DNA of 11,567 bases from Anaerolineae bacterium (lineage in GTDB: Bacteria; Chloroflexota; Anaerolineae; J102). How positions within the stretch are numbered: position 1 is the stretch's first letter; each line of letters starts with the position of its first letter. This document shows positions 6,273 to 11,567 of this stretch, one piece after another. Under the pieces are notes generated by a model. The model had not been told where the DNA came from, did not search any database, and was given only the letters and a program-made list of their open reading frames with translations. The stretch is from positions 1 to 11,567 of the forward strand of contig JALWDV010000414.1 in NCBI GenBank assembly GCA_027036755.1, read 5' to 3'. A program made the translations under genes and the position numbers.

Positions 6273-7874
6273 ATGACAGACCAACCATCATCTCCCCCAA
6301 ACATCGTGCTCACCGGCTTCATGGGCGTGGGCAAAAGCGCAGTGGGTCGCGAGGTGGCCGCTCGTCTGGGCCGCCCTTTCGTGGATCTGGATGATCTCAT
6401 CGAGCAGGAAGCGGGCATGAGCATCACCGATATCTTCGCCACCAGAGGCGAGGCGCATTTTCGCACCCTGGAAATGCTGACCTTGCGAGACCTGGCCGCG
6501 CAACGGGGCATGGTCATCGCCACCGGCGGCGGTGCGCTGGTGGACCCGGCCAATCGCGAGATGATGACCCGCACCAGCCTGGTCATCTGCCTGACGGCCA
6601 GCGTCAGCGCCATCGAGGCCCGGGTGGGCGAGGCCGCGGATCGTCCGCTGCTGGCCGGGCCCGACAAGCAGCAGCGCATCATGGCCCTGATGAATCAGCG
6701 GGCCGCGGCCTACGCCGAAATCCCCTACTGGATCGACACCACGGACAAAACCGTGGTTCAGGTGGCGGATGAGGTCATCGCCCTGGCTGAAAACGGGCTG
6801 GGCGGGATTTTGCGGCTGCCGGTGCAATTGCCCGACGGCTCGGGCTACGACATCCTGCTGGGCGCGGGCCTGCTGACCGAGGCTCCGGCGTTGCTGCGCG
6901 AGCGCGGCCTGCATGGGGATGTGGTTATCGTCAGCGATGAGCATGTGGCCCCGCACTGGGCCCGGCCCCTGCTGGATGCGTTCGCCCAAGCGGATGTGCG
7001 GGCCGCGCTGGTGACGCTGCCCCCGGGCGAGGCGCACAAGAATCTCGCCTCCATCGCCCGGCTCTACGATGAGTTTTTGGCCGCGGGCCTGGATCGCTCG
7101 GGGCTGGTGTTGGCGCTGGGCGGCGGCGTCATTGGCGATATGGCCGGATTCGCCGCGGCCACCTATCTGCGCGGGGTGCGCTTCGTGCAGATGCCCACAT
7201 CGTTGCTGGCCATGGTGGATTCGTCGGTGGGGGGCAAGACGGGCGTGGATCTGCCCCAGGGCAAGAATCTGGTGGGCGCGTTCAAGCAGCCCGAGCTGGT
7301 GATCATCGATCCCGATCTGCTGGCCACCCTCCCGCCCGAGGAGTTCCGCAACGGCCTGGCCGAAGTCATCAAGCACGGGATCATCGAAGACGCTCGGCTT
7401 TTCGCGCAACTGGAGGGCGATGGCCCCGCGTCGATGGAATCGATGATTGCGCGGGCGTTGCGGGTGAAAATCGGCGTAGTGCAGCGCGACCCCTTCGAGC
7501 ATGGCGAGCGGGCGCATCTGAATTTGGGGCACACCTTCGGCCACGCCATCGAGCGGGTGAGCGGCTACGCCATTCCTCACGGGCAGGCGGTGGGACTTGG
7601 GCTCATCGCCGCGGCGCGGCTGGCCGCGGCCCGGGGGCTGTGCTCGCCCGAGCTGCCCCAGAGCGTCGAGCGCGTGGTGACGCGCCTGGGTCTGCCCGCG
7701 AGCCTATCGGGCTACGATCCCCGGGCCATCGTGGCGGCCATGTCCACCGACAAAAAGCGCAAGCGCGGCAAGGTGCGATTCGTGCTGCCTCGGGCCATTG
7801 GCGATGTGGGCGTGTATGACGACGTCAGCGAAGCTGAAGCCCTGGCCGCGGTGCAGAGTTTGCTTCGTAAATAG
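6273..7874 (+). CDS. aroKB: Bifunctional shikimate kinase / 3-dehydroquinate synthase
   Basis: A 533-residue natural fusion covering two non-consecutive shikimate steps. Residues 1-175 are shikimate kinase: Walker A GFMGVGKS (15-22), DLDDLIEQ with the shikimate-binding Asp (38-45), FRTLE (63-67), ATGGGALV (83-90) and lid RPLLAG (124-129). Residues about 185-533 are dehydroquinate synthase: PGEAHKN (251-257), NAD-site GGGVIGDMAGFAAATYLRG (283-301), PTSLLAMVDSSVGGKTGVD (308-326), and the metal ligands Glu364 (GLAEVIKHG), His420 (NLGHTFGHA) and His436 (PHGQAVGLG), followed by DKKRKRGKVRFVLP (493-506). All key residues are present in both halves, so both activities are expected. The ATG at 6273 follows AAAGGA (6258-6263) by 9 nt. 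Such AroKB fusions are known in Chloroflexota. The open frame is continuous through the linker, so this is not a sequencing artefact. Confidence 0.95.
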   Translation: MTDQPSSPPNIVLTGFMGVGKSAVGREVAARLGRPFVDLDDLIEQEAGMSITDIFATRGEAHFRTLEMLTLRDLAAQRGMVIATGGGALVDPANREMMTRTSLVICLTASVSAIEARVGEAADRPLLAGPDKQQRIMALMNQRAAAYAEIPYWIDTTDKTVVQVADEVIALAENGLGGILRLPVQLPDGSGYDILLGAGLLTEAPALLRERGLHGDVVIVSDEHVAPHWARPLLDAFAQADVRAALVTLPPGEAHKNLASIARLYDEFLAAGLDRSGLVLALGGGVIGDMAGFAAATYLRGVRFVQMPTSLLAMVDSSVGGKTGVDLPQGKNLVGAFKQPELVIIDPDLLATLPPEEFRNGLAEVIKHGIIEDARLFAQLEGDGPASMESMIARALRVKIGVVQRDPFEHGERAHLNLGHTFGHAIERVSGYAIPHGQAVGLGLIAAARLAAARGLCSPELPQSVERVVTRLGLPASLSGYDPRAIVAAMSTDKKRKRGKVRFVLPRAIGDVGVYDDVSEAEALAAVQSLLRK

Positions 7875-7947
7875 GACGCGGATGAACGCGGATGAACGCG
7901 GATAATTCGTAAAAATCTGTGACCGCAGGTCGTGTAAATCCGTGTCC
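7874..7947. repeat. Tandem 10-mers inside an imperfect inverted repeat
   Basis: ACGCGGATGA occurs twice in tandem (7876-7885, 7886-7895) and a third time with one change (7896-7905). The block begins GGACGCGGAT (7874-7883) and ends ATCCGTGTCC (7938-7947), which pair at 9 of 10 positions. It starts immediately after the aroKB stop codon. It may extend the aroKB mRNA 3' end as a hairpin, but it has no T-tract placed for termination. Confidence 0.6.
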
Positions 7948-7965
7948 TCATTTTTATTCCTTATC

Positions 7966-8001
7966 AGCGTGCAGCCGCTCGTGGCGACTGCTATGAAAAT
8001 A
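7966..8001 (+). repeat. Imperfect direct repeat, first copy
   Basis: This 36-bp segment (starting AGCGTGCAGCCGC, ending TGAAAATA) recurs at 8120-8153 with four substitutions and a 2-bp gap by hand alignment. The two copies bracket the palindromic repeat at 8011-8094. No gene is seen in this spacer. Confidence 0.6.
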
Positions 8002-8010
8002 AACTCTCCC

Positions 8011-8094
8011 ACGTCATTTCGAGGGAGCGCAGCGACCGAGAAATCCCCTTGCAGACGAGGAGATTTCTCCTCCCTACGGTCGTCGAAATGACGT
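8011..8094 (+). repeat. 84-bp palindromic repeat, intact copy
   Basis: Bounded by perfect 12-bp terminal inverted repeats ACGTCATTTCGA (8011-8022) and TCGAAATGACGT (8083-8094). Nested inside are CGACCG/CGGTCG and GAGAAATC/GATTTCTC, so the whole unit can fold into one long hairpin. It differs from the reverse complement of 11412-11495 at about 5 of 84 positions. Shared flanks (CTCTCC before, AACAA after) suggest the repeat unit extends slightly beyond the palindrome. It is non-coding. Confidence 0.8.
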
Positions 8095-8119
8095 AACAAA
8101 GGATTTTCGTCCGTGTCGG

Positions 8120-8153
8120 AGCGCTGCCGCGCGTGGCGCCTGCTTTGAAAATA
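8120..8153 (+). repeat. Imperfect direct repeat, second copy
   Basis: Second copy of the segment at 7966-8001, also ending TGAAAATA. Together the pair suggests an old local duplication around the palindromic element. Confidence 0.6.
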
Positions 8154-8204
8154 GGATGATCGCTGGTTGCTGAGGGTTCGCAAGGCCCACTTCGGGCGAG
8201 TTAG

Positions 8205-8311
8205 CAACGGTCATGATGCGTAATGCGTGAGGTCGTCACAAATCACGCATCACGCATTACGTCTCTCCTACGTCATTTCGAGGGAGCGCAGCGACCGAGA
8301 AATCCCCTTGC
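8205..8311 (+). repeat. Left arm of a >100-bp inverted repeat
   Basis: The arm begins CAACGG and contains nested GCGTAATGCGTGA / TCACGCATTACG palindromes, GTCTCTCCT, and then the first 42 bp of the 84-bp repeat ending CCCCTTGC at 8311. Its reverse complement is found at 11454-11567 and is identical over long stretches, including the whole segment from GCAAGGGG to GTAATGCGTGAT. The arms face each other across the methyltransferase-DUF123-MFS genes. Confidence 0.8.
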
Positions 8312-8330
8312 AGCCGAGGCGATTCATCAT
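8270..8330 (+). repeat. 84-bp palindromic repeat, truncated copy
   Basis: ACGTCATTTCGA at 8270-8281 and the following sequence match the copy at 8011 as far as CCCCTTGCAG. The resemblance fades around GAGGCGATTCATC, and the right-hand terminal repeat is absent. This copy lies within the left arm of the long inverted repeat. Confidence 0.75.
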
Positions 8331-8534
8331 CCAATAGAACACGCAGAAAAAGCTGATCTCCGCAGATGAAAAAAGACAAGATAGACATTGACATGATTGG
8401 AAATAACCAACGGTGAGGCAGACTCTCAACTTTCCACTCAATCATGCCCGAATCAATGATCAATGATTGATGATTAAAGGGGAAACCACGCTGATTTAGC
8501 CTTTAATCATTGGCTGCACTGAAAAAACCTTCAA
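8331..8534. other. AT-rich non-coding spacer
   Basis: No gene is supported. The stretch is clearly more AT-rich than the flanking genes. It contains overlapping AATCATTG/CAATGATT runs and an inverted repeat TGATTAAAGG (8471-8480) / CCTTTAATCA (8500-8509) around a 19-nt loop. Similar ATTAATCATT sequence recurs at 8672-8681 in the promoter region of the next gene. Confidence 0.5.
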
Positions 8535-8638
8535 CACGGAGGCACAGAGTGCACGGAGGAAGAAAAAGGTGAGATTTGGAGAGGAATTTCTCTGTGAACT
8601 ACCACTATTTTCTCCGTGTCCTCCGTGTCTCTGTGGTG
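8535..8638. repeat. Imperfect inverted repeat of the CACGGAGG / CCTCCGTG type
   Basis: The left side has CACGGAGGCACAGAG and a further CACGGAGG (8535-8559). The right side has CTCCGTGTCCTCCGTG and CTCTGTG (8612-8636). The arms pair with one or two indels. No open frame of note lies inside. Confidence 0.5.
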
Positions 8639-8649
8639 AAATGACCTTT

Positions 8650-8678
8650 TTGCAGTGGAGCCATCATTACTCATTAAT
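8650..8678 (+). promoter_or_regulatory. Possible promoter of the 8712 methyltransferase unit
   Basis: TTGCAG (8650-8655) is followed after 17 bp by ATTAAT (8673-8678), which matches the -10 consensus at 4 of 6 positions. The predicted start near 8685 would leave a short leader holding GAGGAA (8700-8705). In an AT-rich region chance matches are likely. Confidence 0.4.
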
Positions 8679-8711
8679 CATTGAGCGTTGTCATTATCCG
8701 AGGAACTCTTC

Positions 8712-9440
8712 ATGGAATCTTACGACGAAACCACTTACGGCGACGCCATCGCCCACATTTACGATGACTGGTACGAAAGCTACGACCCCGCGGCCATCGA
8801 GACGCTGGCCGAGCTGGCCCGGGGCGGGCCCGCGCTGGAGCTGGGCATCGGCACCGGGCGCATCGCCCTGCCCCTGCAAGACCGGGGCGTGATGGTGCAC
8901 GGCGTCGAGGCTTCGGAGAAGATGGCGGCGAAATTGCAGGCCAAGCCGGGCGGCTACCGCATCCCCGTCACCATCGGCAATTTCGCCGATGTGCCGGTGC
9001 AGGGTGAATATCCCCTCATCTTCGTGGTGTTCAACACCCTCTTCGCCCTCCTCACCCAAGAAGAGCAGGTGCATTGTTTTCGCAATGTGGCCAAGCACCT
9101 GACCCCTGACGGCGTTTTCGTGACCGAAACCTTCATGCCCGACATGACGCGGTTTCAGCAAGGACAGAACATCAGTCTGGTGGCGATGGATGACGGCTAT
9201 CTGCGCATCGACGTCTCCCGACACGATCCGGTGTTGCAGCACATTTACAGCCAGCATGTGGCCTGGACGGAATCGGGCGCGCGGTTTTATCCGGTGCGGC
9301 TGCGCTACATCTGGCCTTCGGAGCTGGATTTGATGGCGCAGCTCGCGGGCCTGAAACTGGTGGCGCGCTGGGGCGATTGGAGCAAGAGTCCATTCACCAA
9401 AGACAGCGGCAAATTGATCTCCGTTTTCGGTCGTGCCTGA
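8712..9440 (+). CDS. Class I SAM-dependent methyltransferase, substrate unknown
   Basis: A 242-residue cytosolic protein unrelated in detail to the one at 5317-6138. The N-terminus has the pattern YGDAIAHIYDDWYESY (9-24), seen in small-molecule methyltransferases of this superfamily. Motif I is ALELGIGTGRIALPL (41-55), followed by VHGVEAS (62-68) with the SAM-ribose Glu66. The motif II/III area is VTIGNFADV (86-94) and PLIFVVFNTLFALLTQEEQ (101-119), with PDGVFVTETF (132-141) after it. The C-terminal 100 residues form a beta-rich part with RYIWPSELDLMAQLAGL (198-214), typical of the fold. The ATG at 8712 is preferred over an upstream in-frame TTG because GAGGAA lies 6 nt before it. It is the first gene of a three-gene same-strand block and overlaps the next by 8 bp. 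I cannot name a substrate. Confidence 0.82.
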   Translation: MESYDETTYGDAIAHIYDDWYESYDPAAIETLAELARGGPALELGIGTGRIALPLQDRGVMVHGVEASEKMAAKLQAKPGGYRIPVTIGNFADVPVQGEYPLIFVVFNTLFALLTQEEQVHCFRNVAKHLTPDGVFVTETFMPDMTRFQQGQNISLVAMDDGYLRIDVSRHDPVLQHIYSQHVAWTESGARFYPVRLRYIWPSELDLMAQLAGLKLVARWGDWSKSPFTKDSGKLISVFGRA

Positions 9441-9939
9441 GCCCGCGCTGTTGCTTTTCTCCGGGCGTGACGCCCAAACCCTGCCGCCCGGGGGCGCGGG
9501 GGGAACCTATGCGCTTTTCTTTTGGCTGGATGAGCCGCTGACGGTGAGCGCGGGGCGGCTGGGCGCGGTGACGCTGCCCGCGGGCTGGCTTGCGTACGCG
9601 GGCTCGGCCCTGGGCCCGGGCGGCCTTCACGCCCGATTGCGGCGGCATCTGGCCCCGACCAAACGCGAGCATTGGCACATCGATGCGCTCACCACTCGCA
9701 TACGCCCGACCTTTTGGCTGGCCCTGGCCGATGGCGAGCGCCGCGAATGCGATTGGGCGCAGCGCCTGGCCGCGCATCCCCGGGCGAGCATTCCCGCGCC
9801 CGGTTTTGGCAGCAGCGATTGCAAACGAGGCTGCCGGGCGCACCTCATCGCGCTGGATGGCGCGTTGACGTTGGAGGAGATCGCCGCCTGGCTGTTACGT
9901 AAACAGAATGCGGACGAACGCGGAGGGAGCATTGGATGA
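9433..9939 (+). CDS. DUF123 (GIY-YIG-like) protein
   Basis: A 168-residue protein of the DUF123 family (GIY-YIG-like fold, found alone or fused to endonuclease III in archaea). Its activity is not established. Visible family blocks are GGTYALFFWLDE (23-34), LPAGWLAYAGSALGPGGL (48-65), ARLRRHLAPTKREHWHID (67-84) and GFGSSDCKRGCRAHL (124-138). The Cys pair reads DCKRGC, two residues longer between cysteines than the DCxC spacing I recall for the family. The start is a GTG at 9433 that overlaps the methyltransferase stop (TGA 9438-9440) by 8 bp. It has no clear Shine-Dalgarno, so translational coupling is likely. The last residues (NADERGGSIG) are encoded by GCGGACGAACGCGG, which resembles the intergenic 10-mer repeat at 7876-7905, so the C-terminus may be repeat-derived. 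Confidence 0.82.
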   Translation: MPEPALLLFSGRDAQTLPPGGAGGTYALFFWLDEPLTVSAGRLGAVTLPAGWLAYAGSALGPGGLHARLRRHLAPTKREHWHIDALTTRIRPTFWLALADGERRECDWAQRLAAHPRASIPAPGFGSSDCKRGCRAHLIALDGALTLEEIAAWLLRKQNADERGGSIG

Positions 9940-10011
9940 CTCTGCGTCTTTGTTTCCGTAGCGTCTTCGCAGCAAACATAGCTATCGAGGCGCAGGCGCG
10001 TCTTGATGTTG

Positions 10012-10041
10012 TTGCGCCGCGTCCGGCAATCGCGATAAAAT
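10012..10041 (+). promoter_or_regulatory. Weak possible promoter of the MFS gene
   Basis: TTGCGC (10012-10017) is followed by TAAAAT (10036-10041) at 18 bp, or by GATAAA (10034-10039) at 16 bp. The 142-bp gap between the DUF123 stop and the MFS start leaves room for separate transcription, but the match is modest. Confidence 0.3.
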
Positions 10042-10081
10042 CAACTTCGCAGGTTCATCTCACTCCTCCGGGGACATCGAC

Positions 10082-11224
10082 ATGCTCATCGCCCGCGTTT
10101 TCTACTTCATCATCTTTGCCGCACTGGCCTTCCTGCTGCCCTTCCTCTCCCTCTACTACCAGAAAGTGCTGGGGCTCACGGGCAGCCAAATCGGGTTTCT
10201 CACGGGCGTTGCGCCCATCATCTCCCTGGTTGGCGCATCGGTGTGGGGCGCGGTGGCCGACGCCACCCGCAAGCACAAGACCATCCTGCTCATCGCCATT
10301 GCCGGGGTGTGGTTCAGCGTGCTGGCCATCTACAAAGCGCCCGGCTTCTTGCTGCTGACCGCGGCGGTGCTCTTTTACGCGTTCCTCTCTTCGCCGGTGC
10401 TCCCCATCATCGACAACTCGGTTATGACGTTGCTGGGCGACAAGCGGGATCGTTACGGGATCATCCGCGTGTGGGGCTCTGTGGGATGGGGCGTTTCAGC
10501 CATTTTCGCCGGGCAGCTCATCCAGCGTTTGGGGCTGAATTGGGCGTTTTACGGATTTCTCTTCCTTTACGGCCTGCTTTTCTTCATCGCCCTGCGTTTT
10601 CCCATCCCCCAGGTCTCCATCGCCAGCAACTTCTGGCAGGGGCTTCGGCAGCTTTCCACCAATATCCGCTGGATCATCTTCCTGCTGGTGGCGCTGGTGG
10701 AGGGATTGAGTCTCGCCATCTTCCTAAATTTTCTGTTTTTGCACCTTTCCGACATGGGGGCGAGCCGCACGATGATGAGTCTTTCGCTCACCTTCGCCAC
10801 CTTCAGCGAGATTCCGGTGTTTCTGGCGGGGCACAAACTTCTGCGACGATGGACGCCGGTGCAGCTCCTCGCGGTTTCGGTGGCCCTGAGCGCGGTGCGA
10901 GCGTTTCTCTACGTGGGCATGACCGCTCCCTGGCAGGTGCTGCCCATCAGCCTGCTGCATGGCCCCACTTTTGCGGTGATGTGGACGGCGGGGGTGGCCT
11001 ACGCCACGAGCGCCGCGCCCAAAGGGTTGGGAACCACCGCGTTGGGCGTTTTCAGCGGCACCACCTTCGGGCTAGGAGCGGCCCTGGGCGCGATGTCGGG
11101 CGGATGGCTGTATCAGCACGTGGGCGGAACCGCCCCTTTCGCGTGGGCGGGCGTGGCCGCCATCCTCGCTTTTATTCCTTTTGCATGGGTGCATCGGCGC
11201 ACCATCTTCAAGCAGTCGCCATGA
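10082..11224 (+). CDS. MFS transporter, MFS_1-like (LacY/nucleoside-symporter type)
   Basis: A 380-residue inner-membrane protein with about 12 predicted hydrophobic helices. In the N-half these lie around 5-25, 36-56, 67-85, 88-108, 131-148 and 153-172. In the C-half they lie around 196-222, 229-250, 261-280, 285-308, 318-340 and 350-371. The loop between helices 2 and 3 carries the MFS signature GAVADATRKHK (56-66). Helix 4-5 has LPIIDNSVMTLLGD (107-120) and YGIIRVWGSVGWG (125-137), a pattern characteristic of the MFS_1-like group that includes nucleoside and sugar proton symporters. A central cytoplasmic loop at about 173-195 separates the halves. The ATG at 10082 follows GGGGA (10070-10074) by 7 nt. 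The substrate cannot be read from sequence. The neighbouring methyltransferase and DUF123 genes do not suggest one. The family call is firm. Confidence 0.88.
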   Translation: MLIARVFYFIIFAALAFLLPFLSLYYQKVLGLTGSQIGFLTGVAPIISLVGASVWGAVADATRKHKTILLIAIAGVWFSVLAIYKAPGFLLLTAAVLFYAFLSSPVLPIIDNSVMTLLGDKRDRYGIIRVWGSVGWGVSAIFAGQLIQRLGLNWAFYGFLFLYGLLFFIALRFPIPQVSIASNFWQGLRQLSTNIRWIIFLLVALVEGLSLAIFLNFLFLHLSDMGASRTMMSLSLTFATFSEIPVFLAGHKLLRRWTPVQLLAVSVALSAVRAFLYVGMTAPWQVLPISLLHGPTFAVMWTAGVAYATSAAPKGLGTTALGVFSGTTFGLGAALGAMSGGWLYQHVGGTAPFAWAGVAAILAFIPFAWVHRRTIFKQSP

Positions 11225-11246
11225 GCGATTGCTCACCACATAACGA

Positions 11247-11355
11247 AAATGGAACGCAGAAACCTCTGATACACACAGATTTTCGCAGATTATTCTGATT
11301 TTATCTGTTTTTATCTGCGTGAATCGGCTTTTTCTGCGACATCTGCGTTCCATTT
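11247..11355. repeat. 109-bp segment bounded by 14-bp inverted repeats
   Basis: AAATGGAACGCAGA (11247-11260) and its exact reverse complement TCTGCGTTCCATTT (11342-11355) bound an AT-rich interior. The interior has recurring CAGATT, ATCTG and TCTGCG words of the kind seen around 8340-8375. No target duplication is visible next to the ends, so mobility is not shown. It lies 22 bp after the MFS stop. Confidence 0.6.
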
Positions 11356-11411
11356 ACGGAACAGTCCAACGGCAGGCGTCCCTGCACCGGTACCGATGAA
11401 ACTCCCTTGTT

Positions 11412-11495
11412 ACGTCATTTCGACGACCCCAGGGAGGAGGAATCTCCTCGTTAGCAAGGGGATTTCTCGGTCGCTGCGCTCCCTCGAAATGACGT
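11412..11495 (-). repeat. 84-bp palindromic repeat, intact copy in reverse orientation
   Basis: Bounded by ACGTCATTTCGA (11412-11423) and TCGAAATGACGT (11484-11495), exactly the same length as the copy at 8011-8094 and, reverse-complemented, about 94% identical to it. The right half of this copy belongs to the right arm of the long inverted repeat. Confidence 0.8.
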
Positions 11496-11567
11496 AGGAG
11501 AGACGTAATGCGTGATACGTGATGCGTGACGACCTCACGCATTACGCATTACGAATCACGCCCGTTG
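11454..11567 (-). repeat. Right arm of the >100-bp inverted repeat
   Basis: From GCAAGGGG at 11454 through the palindromic-repeat end, AGGAGAGACGTAATGCGTGAT and GACGACCTCACGCATTACGC, this is the reverse complement of 8205-8311. There is a short divergent/duplicated GCGTGA stretch near 11513-11528 and small differences near the end. The last bases (CCGTTG) still match, so the arm probably continues beyond the window. Confidence 0.8.

Noticed and set aside
6288..7580. 430-codon open frame antisense to aroKB
   Set aside because: Covered by the certain aroKB fusion; no recognisable domain and no ribosome site.
7876..7905. Tandem 10-mers as a CRISPR remnant
   Set aside because: The units are 10 bp, directly abutting and without spacers; no cas genes are nearby.
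8165..8208. GTTGCT...AGCAAC foldback containing GGTTCGC, resembling a tRNA T-arm
   Set aside because: No cloverleaf, anticodon arm or acceptor stem can be assembled; it is more likely part of the repeat-rich spacer.
10243..11298. 351-codon frame overlapping the MFS gene in the +1 register
   Set aside because: The MFS frame has clear helices and signature loops, while this frame is Arg/His/Gly-rich with no motifs.
8205..11567. Composite transposon made by the inverted arms
   Set aside because: No transposase lies between or in the arms and no target duplication can be checked because the right arm leaves the window; kept only as an inverted-repeat observation.

Overview
The window looks like chromosomal DNA of a high-GC, probably thermophilic or soil/sediment bacterium, most likely a Chloroflexota (Anaerolineae/Caldilineae-like) genome. 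This assignment is inference. It rests on the type 2 IPP isomerase next to a short-motif polyprenyl synthase, the fused shikimate kinase/3-dehydroquinate synthase, and intergenic regions rich in short dispersed inverted repeats. No rRNA or tRNA is present to settle the taxonomy.

Layout. 1-33 (-) is the first 11 codons of a gene that leaves the window, divergent from the next unit. 206-2291 (+) is a two-gene isoprenoid unit: FMN-dependent IPP isomerase (fni) and a GGPP-type prenyl diphosphate synthase. 2366-2575 is a 210-bp non-coding element with terminal inverted repeats and a perfect 9-bp target duplication (a MITE), inserted at the T-tract of the rplY terminator. 2647-3276 (-) is ribosomal protein L25/CTC with a recognisable promoter and terminator. 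3352-3968 is non-coding and repeat-bearing. 4044-5351 (+) is aroA (EPSP synthase). 5317-6138 (-) is a SAM methyltransferase that overlaps the end of aroA. 6273-7874 (+) is an aroK-aroB fusion. 7875-8711 is an 837-bp non-coding, repeat-dense spacer. 8712-11224 (+) holds a second methyltransferase, a DUF123 protein overlapping it by 8 bp, and an MFS transporter. 11225-11567 is again repeat-dense.

How the genes relate. fni and the prenyl synthase act consecutively (IPP/DMAPP balance, then chain elongation). aroKB and aroA cover three of the seven shikimate steps (DHQ synthase, shikimate kinase, EPSP synthase), and their two proposed promoters share the 9-mer ATGGTGCTA containing an extended -10. 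The two methyltransferases and the MFS protein have no assignable substrate. The coding part is mostly ordinary housekeeping.

The unusual material is intergenic. There is a clean MITE, a family of 84-bp palindromic repeats (four copies, one truncated and one carrying a different hairpin in its core), and a pair of inverted arms of more than 100 bp that bracket the methyltransferase-DUF123-MFS block. I found no evidence of a defence system, CRISPR array, prophage or other new multi-gene system.
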